Below, piece after piece: positions 8,446 to 16,977 of a DNA stretch of 64,000 bases. The stretch's first letter is position 1. The number at the start of each line of letters is the position of its first letter. Source of the stretch: a virus. The notes under the pieces are model-generated. The model was not told the DNA's origin and ran no database searches. It worked only from the letters and a program-made list of their open reading frames with translations. A program made the translations under genes and the position numbers. The stretch is taken from the IMG/VR virus record IMGVR_UViG_3300024252_000004, positions 216,770-280,769 of that record, one strand, 5' to 3'.

Positions 8446-8580
8446 TTCAGCCGAATGTAAAGGCTGAATGAAGACCGAGCAACACTATACATATAGCGGG
8501 ACAATGCTTGGTCTTCTGGGAGAGGAACGAAGAGGTCGCTCTGCTAACTTGGCGGCTTAGCAGAGAGGGTGGGTCTCTTC
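8446..8580 (+). ncRNA. Structured RNA element with three hairpins
   Basis: Three stems fill the space between two genes. Stem 1: 8446-8452 with 8462-8468 (7 bp). Stem 2: 8470-8481 with 8505-8516 (12 bp, one G-U). Stem 3: 8539-8547 with 8557-8565 (9 bp) enclosed by GAAGAG 8529-8534 with CTCTTC 8575-8580. No tRNA or known riboswitch is recognised. It may be a leader controlling the AAA operon or an independent small RNA processed from promoter copy 1. Confidence 0.6.
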
Positions 8581-8606
8581 ATCAATTTGGATAAAGGAAG
8601 TGTGGC

Positions 8607-8975
8607 ATGGAGCTTGGAACAAATGTTCAGAATGAACTTGGTGCAATCCAGTCACTGAATGCCAAAAATCAACTGACGATAGATAATCTTCGTGAGCTTT
8701 GGTCTCAAGTCTTCAGACTCAATTTGGGCAAAAATTCTAATATGACGTTCAGTCCGGAAGGTTGGAATCATATCACCATTCGTTTCTACAACTTCGGAAT
8801 GGTCGTAAGTGCCAGAAAGGAACCAAAAAGATGGAGCGCCGATTGGTTCTGTGGAGCCAGCGGAGAAACGTGTGGCTTCTATGTGAGAGAGGAATCCACT
8901 TTCGAAAAGCAGTATGGTTCGTTTGAAGATTGCACAGAAGTAATGGAACTCGTTCTACAGTTTCTACAAGAATAA
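8607..8975 (+). CDS. Hypothetical protein, 122 aa
   Basis: Starts at ATG 8607 behind AAGGAAG. A helical N-terminus is followed by a mixed domain with many aromatic residues (FYNFGMVVSARKEPKRW). Unknown family. It precedes the large AAA ATPase by 13 bases and is probably made with it. Confidence 0.7.
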   Translation: MELGTNVQNELGAIQSLNAKNQLTIDNLRELWSQVFRLNLGKNSNMTFSPEGWNHITIRFYNFGMVVSARKEPKRWSADWFCGASGETCGFYVREESTFEKQYGSFEDCTEVMELVLQFLQE

Positions 8976-8988
8976 AGTAGGTTAAGAT

Positions 8989-11268
8989 ATGTCTGACGCA
9001 CTAGTTAATGCTCTCCTTGATAACTCAAAGGCTGGCAACCCACGGCACTATGCCGCTGTCATTAGAGCTACGGAATCTGAAGAGGTTGCCGTTCTAAAGG
9101 CTCAGCTTGACAATCTCAAAGAGCAGATGGAGAATGCCGCAGCTTCCAGTGAAATCTTTGGAAGCATTCGCAATGCCATTCTTGGCACTGGATATGCTCG
9201 CCGCAGAAAGGCGACGAAGGATGACCTGTTCGGCAGTCTTTCTGCTGCTCCTATGGCTGGAGCTAACACAACTATCATCGATATTGTGACCTATCAGACT
9301 GCATTCATTGGTTCGTTCTCTCGTATGATCTATGAGGGTGCCGAACTTGTTTGCAATTCGAATATCATTTCCTTTGATCAGGCTAAGACTGATCTATCGG
9401 AACAGCTTGGAGAAGACTCTAAGGTGATCGGTAAGAGTAGGGCTGATGCTATCCTTGCTAAGCTGGGGAACGCAGAGAAGGATGCGCTACAGTCTCTTGC
9501 ACTGGAGCAGCAGGTAAATGCCAGCGCAGTTACTAACTTTATGACAGGAGTTAGAAGGCTTGGTCAGGCTCTAATGATGGGTGAGGACTACTGCGCAAAC
9601 ATGCTTAACAGCTTTGATGGTTACTACAACCGTCTTCGTCATCGTCACACCGAGGAAGGCATTGTCGTGCAGCCTTGGCATGGAATCCCATGTCCCGTCC
9701 TCACAGACGTGGCTATCAATGTCTGGGATAATTTGGACCGTGCCGGAGAGATTGAAGGCGGAGCTTCTACTCGTGAAGAGATTGGAGTTTATACCGTTAG
9801 GCGAGCTAAGGCTATGATTGAAGCCTGTCATTCTCTGAGGGTTATGTTTGCCAACGCTAATGACTTCTTTGCGATGGAGCTTGAAGATATCAGAGCTACT
9901 ACCACTGCCCTGCGGTCTACTGTTGTAGCACTTGATACGATTCTTGGCAACAGTGTCTGGAAGTATTCGCCTTACAAGTTCGATGCATACGCCAAAGAGC
10001 TTTCCGATGCTTATATCGACATGAATCTGCTCGACATCCCTCCCGAGGGAAGGACTAAGGAAGCACTGGATAAGTCTGAGACTTTCGCGCTTAAGCATAG
10101 GAATGATTGTATTGCAGATATTGCAGCAATGATTGCCTCCGAGCGTCCCGTTGATGAGATTGTTGAGGTTGCACTAGAACTGAAGCTCGAAGAGAAGGCA
10201 TTCCTTCTTGAAGAGAATAGTTTCTTTGTGTGCAAGATCGGAACGGGGAACTCCTTCCTTGGTGAAGCTCCCGGTGCTATCGAAGTGATGCCGGGAGAGA
10301 AGCCTACCGCAAACCTTGACAGGATTTGGGGCTCTGGCTTTGACGAAATGCGTCATTACATCGCAGGTCTTCATACTATCAAGAAGTGGGCTCCGCTATA
10401 TCTCGCAACAAGTCCAAGCTTCAGTACGGACAAGAGCAACGTTCTTCTTGTTGGACCACAGGGTTGTGGTAAGACTGAGCTTCTGAGGGCAGTTGGTGCA
10501 GACAATGGATCCATTTCCATCTTTGCTACTGGCTCTGACTTTCTGACCTGTTGGATGGGTGAGGCTCAGAAGAACCCAAAGCGTCTCTTCAATGAGGCAC
10601 GAAAGCTTCAGAAGGCTTCTGGTCGTGATGTCAATATCCTTATTGATGAGATTGATCAGGTGCTTAAGAAGGGAGATGGAAGCTCCGGTAAGGTTGACCT
10701 GTCTCTTGAGTTCCAGAACCTAATGGATGGTGTGGTTGCATACCCTGGCATTAGAATCTGGGGAGCTACTAACTTCCCCGACCTGATTCCTACTCCTATG
10801 CTTCGACGCTTTGCTCGTGTTGAGATTGTCGGAGAAATGGATCAGGAAGATAGAGAGCAGACTCTCAGATACTACATCGGCAACTTTCTTCCCACTACTG
10901 AGGATTGTGAGGATAAGTACGAAGGTTGGGCCAGAGGTCTTGAAGGTGCGACTGGAGACATTCTTCGCAAGGTTGCAGACGATGTTTGGCGCGGAACCGT
11001 TCGCTCTCTGATTGATGTGAATGAGGATCTTGCAGAAGAGATTGTCACGTACCTTGTCGATACCTACGGAGAACGCTTCTCCGCTCAGGATCTTTCTGAC
11101 GAGGATAGAGAACTTATCAAGGAAATGATGGGCGAGCACAAGGTAGGTCCCCTTGTCGTACAGTCCTGTATCACTAAGCTACTTGGCAATCAGGCAATCA
11201 AGGATCAGATTGCCGGTGCCAGCAATACTTACGCTCTCGCCAGACAGATGAAGCGTAAGAGTCAGTAA
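8989..11268 (+). CDS. Large AAA+ ATPase, predicted unfoldase
   Basis: 759 residues. The N-terminal half is mainly helical without a recognised domain. The AAA module near residues 480-640 has Walker A GPQGCGKT, a pore-loop-like segment CWMGEAQKN, Walker B NILIDEID and an arginine-bearing sensor segment (PTPMLRRFARVE). The classic AAA pattern (katanin/FtsH/Cdc48 relatives) predicts a ring that remodels or unfolds proteins with ATP. The next gene encodes a 499-aa protein whose paralog sits beside the second E1-like gene, which hints at a link to protein conjugation. Confidence 0.9.
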   Translation: MSDALVNALLDNSKAGNPRHYAAVIRATESEEVAVLKAQLDNLKEQMENAAASSEIFGSIRNAILGTGYARRRKATKDDLFGSLSAAPMAGANTTIIDIVTYQTAFIGSFSRMIYEGAELVCNSNIISFDQAKTDLSEQLGEDSKVIGKSRADAILAKLGNAEKDALQSLALEQQVNASAVTNFMTGVRRLGQALMMGEDYCANMLNSFDGYYNRLRHRHTEEGIVVQPWHGIPCPVLTDVAINVWDNLDRAGEIEGGASTREEIGVYTVRRAKAMIEACHSLRVMFANANDFFAMELEDIRATTTALRSTVVALDTILGNSVWKYSPYKFDAYAKELSDAYIDMNLLDIPPEGRTKEALDKSETFALKHRNDCIADIAAMIASERPVDEIVEVALELKLEEKAFLLEENSFFVCKIGTGNSFLGEAPGAIEVMPGEKPTANLDRIWGSGFDEMRHYIAGLHTIKKWAPLYLATSPSFSTDKSNVLLVGPQGCGKTELLRAVGADNGSISIFATGSDFLTCWMGEAQKNPKRLFNEARKLQKASGRDVNILIDEIDQVLKKGDGSSGKVDLSLEFQNLMDGVVAYPGIRIWGATNFPDLIPTPMLRRFARVEIVGEMDQEDREQTLRYYIGNFLPTTEDCEDKYEGWARGLEGATGDILRKVADDVWRGTVRSLIDVNEDLAEEIVTYLVDTYGERFSAQDLSDEDRELIKEMMGEHKVGPLVVQSCITKLLGNQAIKDQIAGASNTYALARQMKRKSQ

Positions 11269-11281
11269 AAGAGAGGCAATC

Positions 11282-12781
11282 ATGAATGAGCTAAGAACTT
11301 CTGCCGAGAACATCGGTGTGTATCGAGGATTCTATAATCGGCAGTACAATGGGGGCGGAAGGCTTGTAACTAGCGGCGCAGGATATACTGACCGTGAGAA
11401 TGACGATGCGGTCATTAAGCTGATCACTGGCAACAAAAAGGCTGGTCCATTCGGAGAACTGTATCTGGAAAACCGAGCAAAGGTTATTCGCTATGGCGAT
11501 ACCTTTACGGTTCACACCCCTGGATTCTACATCTATCGCAACATGCGCAAGAGAACTAAGGGAAAGTTTAACGTAATCCTCTTTACTCGGGTAGGTACAT
11601 TCGACTCTTGGTCGATTTACGATAAGCTCGATCGCTACGGTGATTCGTTTGCTGAGTTTGGAATCTTCGGAGAAAATGAACTATTTTCCGGTGAGGAATT
11701 CGAGAGATCCACACTTAAGTGTTGCATCCCTTACGGTGGTTATGGCACTCCGACGAGCCCGGTCCTCCTAGTTGCTGACATATACGGTCAGACGCTATAC
11801 ACTCAGTTGATGAGTAAGATTCTCGGAACGGAAAATGTCGAAGAGGCAGCCGAAGAGGTTGTCGATGAGATCAGGGTTGAGTCTGAGTATGCCTTGTTTA
11901 ATGGGTACATTCCCGTCTTTGCTTCGAACAATTCAGTTATCACTGTTAAAAGCGATGGCACAGTTGAGGACTTCAAGTTTCCTTACTCTCCAGATGCAGA
12001 TCCGTCTAGTGTTGCAGGGAACATTAAGGATGGCACAGCCTATTGGGGACGCAGAAGTATCATGAGGCACTGGAATTCCGATTATGATGACTATTCTCCT
12101 GCCGAGTTTATCTTCTACGATGAGTTCAAGAATGAGATTGTTTGGTGCGATCAGGCACAGGAAGAGTTCGCTGCATTCTGTGATACAAACCAGAAGGTGA
12201 TGAAGGCTTCCTTTGATGAAAGAACCGACAGACTGCATGATGATCCGCTGAGGGATCTGTTTGTCGGATACCTTGAGGCGATGAGTCCTATTGCGTTTAA
12301 GGAGTACATGAATGATTACTTCAAGAAAAAGGGACTCCCTAATCTGGAAGTAACGGAAGTGTGGCCAGCCATGTGCTGCGGTGGAAAAACCGTACACGAT
12401 TGGGACACAGGCCATAGTGAGTTTATGACCTCAAAGGATATGGGGTATTACATTGAGGTTGCTTATAACGGTAAGAAAATCATTGGTGGGAACTCCGGAA
12501 CCTCTTTCTCCTGGCTTGCCGTAAAGCATCAGAGGGAGAAGGATAGGGTCAGACTGATTCACTCCAGTCGTTGTCAGCACATCTCTTCGTGGTCCAAGCA
12601 TACAACTGATCAGGGTTACGCTCACTGGGAGATTTCGGACTGGATTACTGGTCCGATGGCTGAAGAGTCCCGGCTTAAGATCGGAGATTGCCCTGCTGTC
12701 TTCATGGGTCGTGACTCTACTGGTAAGTCCAGAAAGAAGCTTGCGATGGAGACTCTGAGGGCAAGGATGGCGAATCTCTGA
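11282..12781 (+). CDS. Unknown 499-aa protein, paralog of the 20839 product
   Basis: Start ATG 11282 behind GAGAGGC. Paralogy with the 20839 product is clear in the C-terminal third: EVTEVWPA versus EITEFWPK, SDWITGPMAEE versus ADWLSGPFAEK, and CPAVFMGRDSTGKSRKKLAM versus CVFAGNKMVDRKKSALDK. Domain unknown. Because one copy follows an AAA ATPase and the other precedes an E1-like gene, it may be a shared adaptor or target. It overlaps the next gene by one base. Confidence 0.75.
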   Translation: MNELRTSAENIGVYRGFYNRQYNGGGRLVTSGAGYTDRENDDAVIKLITGNKKAGPFGELYLENRAKVIRYGDTFTVHTPGFYIYRNMRKRTKGKFNVILFTRVGTFDSWSIYDKLDRYGDSFAEFGIFGENELFSGEEFERSTLKCCIPYGGYGTPTSPVLLVADIYGQTLYTQLMSKILGTENVEEAAEEVVDEIRVESEYALFNGYIPVFASNNSVITVKSDGTVEDFKFPYSPDADPSSVAGNIKDGTAYWGRRSIMRHWNSDYDDYSPAEFIFYDEFKNEIVWCDQAQEEFAAFCDTNQKVMKASFDERTDRLHDDPLRDLFVGYLEAMSPIAFKEYMNDYFKKKGLPNLEVTEVWPAMCCGGKTVHDWDTGHSEFMTSKDMGYYIEVAYNGKKIIGGNSGTSFSWLAVKHQREKDRVRLIHSSRCQHISSWSKHTTDQGYAHWEISDWITGPMAEESRLKIGDCPAVFMGRDSTGKSRKKLAMETLRARMANL

Positions 12782-12984
12782 TGACTAAGATCATTCTGCG
12801 ATTTCCGAACGTTTCCAAAGAGGACCTGAAAAAGAAACTTGATCCTGCGGTTGAGAACTTCAATCTCTCCGCAGAGTATCAGGACGAAGAGGTTGCTATT
12901 GTTGGGCCGGAAAGAGCTATCAATGCTATCCAGCAGGCTTATCTAACTCAGAAGCTGATGAGTGATCTGGGAGTAAGGTTCTGA
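12781..12984 (+). CDS. Small protein, 67 aa
   Basis: ATG 12781 overlaps the previous stop (TGATG). A beta-strand, helix, strand, helix pattern (IILRFPNV, KEDLKKKL, VAIVGPERAINAIQQAY) suggests a compact alpha/beta fold. Unknown function; last gene of the AAA operon. Confidence 0.6.
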   Translation: MTKIILRFPNVSKEDLKKKLDPAVENFNLSAEYQDEEVAIVGPERAINAIQQAYLTQKLMSDLGVRF

Positions 12985-13009
12985 TCCGATAAGGATCGTC
13001 CTTCAAACA

Positions 13010-13312
13010 ATGGGGTTCACGATGTATGGTGTCACTTTTGAATTCGCAGAGAAGGCAAAGCATTTTGTCTCCTACCAGTATGATAACTGCAAGATTTATA
13101 TTCCAAGAAGCTATGTAGACGAACGATATACGAAAATGGGCCTTCCGTATTTCTGGTCGTATAAAGATGACGGAAGCTTTAATATGAGTTGGTCGAATAT
13201 GTCTCACGAATATATATGTTACGGAAAATTCTATTCCATTTTGAACGAAGATGAGAAGCTGGAATTTGCTTCAGATATTATGCCAGAACTAGAGAAACTT
13301 TGTAGACGTTAG
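13010..13312 (+). CDS. Small protein of the LG-F-EE family, member 1
   Basis: 100 residues from ATG 13010; ATG 13022 (MYGVTFEF) is an equally possible start. The C-terminus (CYGKFYSILNEDEKLEFASDI) matches the ends of the genes at 16637, 58815, 59146, 59466 and 59792, which defines a phage paralog family. Function unknown. Confidence 0.65.
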   Translation: MGFTMYGVTFEFAEKAKHFVSYQYDNCKIYIPRSYVDERYTKMGLPYFWSYKDDGSFNMSWSNMSHEYICYGKFYSILNEDEKLEFASDIMPELEKLCRR

Positions 13313-13352
13313 GTGATCACGCAGGTTATCTTCCGTTGTTACTGAGGCAATA

Positions 13353-13961
13353 ATGTTTACTTCATACGGAAGACTAAGGTATGATCCTAAGTTTCGTAAA
13401 AGGTTTGATCCCTGGTGGGCGCTGCTTGAGTGCAACGACCATGACTATAACCTTTACAGGTGGCTAATCAAACAGAGAAGGTCCTACAAGATGCACTCTG
13501 CTGACTGGCTAAAAATGGTCGGACTGCCGGAGAGTGATAAGGTATGGACGGTTGATGTCCCTTACGGTCCAGTAGTGAGGCCAGCTTGGGGGACACATAT
13601 CTCTGTTGTTAGAGGTGAGAAGCCTTCAAACCCTGATGCTTGGAGAAAGTATCAGGGCAAGAGGTTTAAGTTCACTTACGATCCTGAGTATATAAACACT
13701 AACGGTAGACACTGGTGGTTCAGGACACATTGTCCTGAGCTTGAGGAAGTAAGAGTCGAGCTTGGCTTAACTCCTCAGCCAACATATGTTCATCGGTATA
13801 CGAAGAGAACGAAGATCAATCACATGCATCTAACATTCGGGAAGAATGTAGAGACTCCTTCATACAAAGCCCTCAAGAAAAATGCGAGAGCAACCTCTCG
13901 AAAGGCTCCGAAGAAAACCCAGCCAGAAGTGGTTGTTCATCGGCGCAGGCGACGCAAGTAA
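13353..13961 (+). CDS. 2H phosphoesterase-like protein
   Basis: 202 residues with the paired HxS/T motifs of the 2H superfamily: THISVV near residue 81 and HMHLTFG near residue 155, separated by a beta-rich segment. 2H enzymes cut 2',3'-cyclic phosphates in RNA or cyclic oligonucleotides; phage Acb1 (T4 57B), which destroys CBASS signals, belongs here. The strongly basic tail (HRRRRRK) suggests RNA binding, so RNA end processing is equally possible. Confidence 0.65.
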   Translation: MFTSYGRLRYDPKFRKRFDPWWALLECNDHDYNLYRWLIKQRRSYKMHSADWLKMVGLPESDKVWTVDVPYGPVVRPAWGTHISVVRGEKPSNPDAWRKYQGKRFKFTYDPEYINTNGRHWWFRTHCPELEEVRVELGLTPQPTYVHRYTKRTKINHMHLTFGKNVETPSYKALKKNARATSRKAPKKTQPEVVVHRRRRRK

Positions 13962-13965
13962 GGAA

Positions 13966-13995
13966 TTTTTCTAAATTTCCCCTAAGATGTTATAG
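13966..13995 (+). promoter_or_regulatory. Phage promoter copy 2
   Basis: TTTTTCTAAATTT, CCCCTAAGAT, GTTATAGG. It lies just after the 2H gene and upstream of the HNH and metallophosphoesterase genes. Confidence 0.75.
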
Positions 13996-14045
13996 GAAAA
14001 TGAGGGGGGGCACCATATCTTTGAGCCTTCTATTGACCTACTAAT

Positions 14046-14074
14046 ATTCACCTTTCACATAGTGAGAGGTGAAT
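14046..14074 (+). promoter_or_regulatory. Hairpin sequestering the HNH ribosome site
   Basis: ATTCACCTTTCAC pairs with GTGAGAGGTGAAT over 13 bp (one T-G) around loop ATA. The 3' strand carries the GAGAGGTG ribosome site and ends directly before GTG 14075. The transcript would hide its own start, as reported for phage-borne homing endonuclease genes. Confidence 0.7.
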
Positions 14075-14737
14075 GTGCCAAAAAAGAAATTCAGTTGTAA
14101 AAACTGTAATACGGTCACAGAAAGATATAGGAGCACGGTAAGAAATCCAGACAAAGTCTTTTGTTCTAAAGAATGTAAAGGCTCTTGGCAAAAAGGTAAG
14201 ACTACCGGAAAGGATAATCCAAACTATCGCGGCGGACTACACTGCGAACAATCCTACTGCAAGTGTGGTTCTGAGAAAGACTATAGAAGTGAGCAGTGCA
14301 TGAACTGTCGTTCTATCGTTTTCAATATGGATCAAATCCTGTTGGCAATAGCGAATAGTAAGAGCTACAGTGAAGCTTCAGTCAATCTTGGAATGTCGCG
14401 AACATACCTAACGAAATATATCAAAGAGCACAAATTAGATATAGCACACTTTAGGCCGGGAAGAAATAGGGAGATTCCTAACGAAGAGTTATTCTCAAAA
14501 TCTTTTTCGAGAAGAAATAACACGGTTAAAAAAAGAATAACTAGAGATAAACTGCTTGTCAATTCCTGTTTGTGGTGTGGAATTACAGACACTTGGAATG
14601 ACAAGCCTATAACATTAGAACTTGATCACATCAATGGTGATCCTACTGATAATCGTATTGACAATTTGCGTTTACTGTGTCCTAATTGCCACAGCCAAAC
14701 TCCCACGTCGAAAGGTAAAAACAGTAGAAAAAAATAG
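14075..14737 (+). CDS. HNH homing endonuclease
   Basis: About 220 residues. An N-terminal treble-clef-like zinc finger (CKNCNTVTERY, then FCSKECKGSW) is followed by a helix-turn-helix-like region (SEASVNLGMSRTYLTKYI) and the HNH nuclease core (LELDHINGDPTDN, then RLLCPNCHSQT). GTG 14075 fits the GAGAGG site better than GTG 14069. Free-standing HNH genes spread by cutting alleles that lack them. This one lies directly upstream of a metallophosphoesterase interrupted by a bypass-like insertion, exactly where its target site would be expected. Confidence 0.92.
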   Translation: MPKKKFSCKNCNTVTERYRSTVRNPDKVFCSKECKGSWQKGKTTGKDNPNYRGGLHCEQSYCKCGSEKDYRSEQCMNCRSIVFNMDQILLAIANSKSYSEASVNLGMSRTYLTKYIKEHKLDIAHFRPGRNREIPNEELFSKSFSRRNNTVKKRITRDKLLVNSCLWCGITDTWNDKPITLELDHINGDPTDNRIDNLRLLCPNCHSQTPTSKGKNSRKK

Positions 14738-14748
14738 GAGGTGCCGCT

Positions 14749-15398
14749 ATGTCAGGTCAGAAGACTTTTTTCACTTCTGACCTCCATTAGCTGGAGGTCA
14801 CTTTTTTCATCACAATATAATTAAATATTCTAACAGACCTTATCGTGATTCGCATGGCGAGCCTGATGTGAATGCAATGAATGAGGGAATTGTTAATAAC
14901 TGGAATGAAGTAGTTGGTCCTAAAGACCGAGTATTTATCCTGGGCGATGTAGCAATGGGCGGAATGTCTAAAGCTCCTTACCTCGCAGAATACCTGCGTC
15001 GTCTTAACGGTGACAAATATTTGGTTCCTGGCAACCATGATACTTACATTCTCAATAGCGAAGAATGTATGGAAGAGCTAACCTTGCTTCCTGCCGTTTA
15101 CGAACTGAAGATTCCAGATGACACTCTTCCTAAGCGAAAGAATGGTCGTATGAAGCGTCAGACGATTGTTCTGTGTCACTACTCTATGAGAGTATGGCAC
15201 AAAAATGGCAAGGGTGCTTGGCATCTATTCGGCCACAGTCATGGCAGCATGGATGGCATCGGACTATCTTTCGATGTTGGTTTCGACGGACCATACTCTA
15301 ATCATCGCCCTATGAGTTATGAGCAGGTTCGCGACGTTATGAGTAACCGAGAAATGGCTCTACTTGATCATCACGGCGAACATACAAGCTACCATTAA
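14749..15398 (+). CDS. Calcineurin-like metallophosphoesterase, coding sequence interrupted by a 14-nt gap
   Basis: GGAGGT then ATG 14749 reads MSGQKTFFTSDLH and hits TAG at 14788-14790. The same family continues in another frame from CAC 14799 (H-FFHHNIIKYSNRPY) to the stop at 15398. Joined at His, the product is about 211 residues with DLH, GDV, GNHD and GHSHG metal motifs in order, matching the family without missing residues. Without the join the N-terminal metal ligands are lost and only an ATG at 14868 remains. Either a programmed bypass restores the gene or it is recently broken. Confidence 0.8.
14779..14801 (+). other. Candidate translational bypass element
   Basis: GACCTCCA (14779-14786) pairs perfectly with TGGAGGTC (14792-14799), loop TTAGC. 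The His codon CAT 14785-14787 is followed at once by the TAG stop, which lies in the loop; the His codon CAC at 14799-14801 begins in the last base of the stem. A hop from CAT to CAC skips 14 nt and restores the frame. T4 gene 60 also has a matched codon pair, an immediate UAG and a hairpin at take-off. Confidence 0.55.
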
Positions 15399-15408
15399 GA
15401 GGTGTTCT

Positions 15409-16626
15409 ATGCAGTTCGAGGACTTCTGTAAAGCTCTCAACGAAAGCAAGTGGCGAGGCTGGATTCACGAAGTTGGATTCGGCCTCCCTTTGCAGGCTTC
15501 TTATCTCGATGTTCCTGGGGCTTCCGCTACCATTATCAGTACAGGCTGTCTGTATGATAAAAGTGTGCAGGGTCTTGGGAGTATTCGTTCTGTAAGCAGA
15601 GAAGGCGCCACAAGGTTTGCTGCTGGCTTCATGGAAGGTCAGTTGGGCAAGCTCCCTGAGTCTTATGAGGACCTGTTCAGCATCGCTGTGAGTGGGGCAC
15701 ACAAGACTGCTGAGAAGCGTGGTGATAGTCATGCCTGGATCTCTCTCATTACTGTCTCCACCGGATTTGAGCTTGATGGAGAAGAATGGAATGTGCATGT
15801 AACCTTCGATAAGGATGAGTTCGAAGACAGAAAGGTTGCCGGTCAAGTGCTGGCACAAATCTGTCAAGACCTTATGTGTTCGGTCTTTAAGCTTGACGTT
15901 TGGACAGTCGATAGGTTCATCCGAAAGTATCGTGATGCTTCCGGCTTCTCTGTCGATGTTGTCAGTAATCATTTCCCTGGAAATTGCCTGACTCTTGAGC
16001 AGCAAATCTCTTTGGCAGGAACAGGTAAGCCTGTCTTCATCAGAGAAGGTAAGCTTGTTCGTCCGACTGACATTCTGAGAGAGAAGACCACAATCTACAG
16101 GGGTTCATTCAATCCTCCGACCAAATCTCACGATGCTATTGGTGGCGATGCCATCTATGAAATCGTCATCTATAATGCTCGAAAGGGTATGGCCGACTTG
16201 GGAGACGTAGCACACAGAGTTAGAATGCTCAACGCTATGGGCAAGACAGTTATGATCACCTACTCTGAGGCATTGTTTTCAGAGATTGATTTTGTCTTGA
16301 GAAGGATTGTTGACGCAAACTATAGTTATATTGTTGGAGTTGATACTTTCAATGCAGTTGTAGACCCGAAGTGGTATGACTATTACCCTTACGAACTTGA
16401 AACTTTCAAGAACGGTAGTCGCTTTATCGTAGCTGGAAGAGACGATGCTCCGATCAAGAAAACTGTCATTGCGGAGTACATTCAATACGAAAGGCTAACC
16501 GGTGTTGAGTATGATCACGCCATTAGTTCTTCGAGAGTTAGAGGTGGAGAGAGCAATCTCTGTCCCGAATCAGTTCAGAAATACATTGCTGATAACAAGT
16601 TGATAAACTATCCCGCAAAGTCTTAG
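15409..16626 (+). CDS. CinA/PncC-like domain fused to NMNAT-like nucleotidyltransferase
   Basis: Start ATG 15409 behind AGAGGTG. Residues 1-190 resemble the CinA C-terminal (NMN deamidase) domain (YLDVPGASATIISTG, later AVSGAHKTAEKRGDSHAWIS). Residues 225-405 are a nucleotidyltransferase of the HxGH superfamily (IYRGSFNPPTKSHDAIGG, then ISSSRVRGG), the fold of NMN adenylyltransferases; the first histidine of HxGH is replaced by T. The fusion would join NMN processing and NAD synthesis. Activity of each half is inferred. Confidence 0.7.
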   Translation: MQFEDFCKALNESKWRGWIHEVGFGLPLQASYLDVPGASATIISTGCLYDKSVQGLGSIRSVSREGATRFAAGFMEGQLGKLPESYEDLFSIAVSGAHKTAEKRGDSHAWISLITVSTGFELDGEEWNVHVTFDKDEFEDRKVAGQVLAQICQDLMCSVFKLDVWTVDRFIRKYRDASGFSVDVVSNHFPGNCLTLEQQISLAGTGKPVFIREGKLVRPTDILREKTTIYRGSFNPPTKSHDAIGGDAIYEIVIYNARKGMADLGDVAHRVRMLNAMGKTVMITYSEALFSEIDFVLRRIVDANYSYIVGVDTFNAVVDPKWYDYYPYELETFKNGSRFIVAGRDDAPIKKTVIAEYIQYERLTGVEYDHAISSSRVRGGESNLCPESVQKYIADNKLINYPAKS

Positions 16627-16636
16627 GATTTTTCAA

Positions 16637-16951
16637 ATGACTATTACCCGAAAGAATGATCCGGATCTTCGTTTTGATTTTCTGACTTCAGAAAAATATC
16701 AGTTTAATCCGAGCGACTATGATACGACCGGTCATTACTCTGCTGACAGAAAGGCACTTCTAATCCCAGGTGTCTATGATGTGAAGGATCCTCAGAAAAA
16801 AAACGGGAACGTTACTTATCTTTTTAAAGCAAGAGATAATGGGCGAGCAGTTCGAAAGCGCCTTTGCTTGGGAGAATTCGCAGCACTTCTGAACGAAGAA
16901 GAGAGGGCGGCTTTTGCAATGATCGCAGAGGAATTGACCGTCGGATTCTGA
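16637..16951 (+). CDS. Small protein of the LG-F-EE family, member 2
   Basis: 104 residues. The end (CLGEFAALLNEEERAAF) matches the paralogs at 13010 and 58815-60142. The middle is basic and aromatic. Unknown function. It follows the fusion gene by 10 bases. Confidence 0.65.
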   Translation: MTITRKNDPDLRFDFLTSEKYQFNPSDYDTTGHYSADRKALLIPGVYDVKDPQKKNGNVTYLFKARDNGRAVRKRLCLGEFAALLNEEERAAFAMIAEELTVGF

Positions 16952-16977
16952 TGATTATTAATATCTTTTTATACCTT

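Noticed and set aside
12781-12984. 67-aa protein as a ubiquitin-like modifier of the AAA operon
   Set aside because: It ends GVRF without a usable glycine tail and its strand/helix order does not fit a beta-grasp fold.
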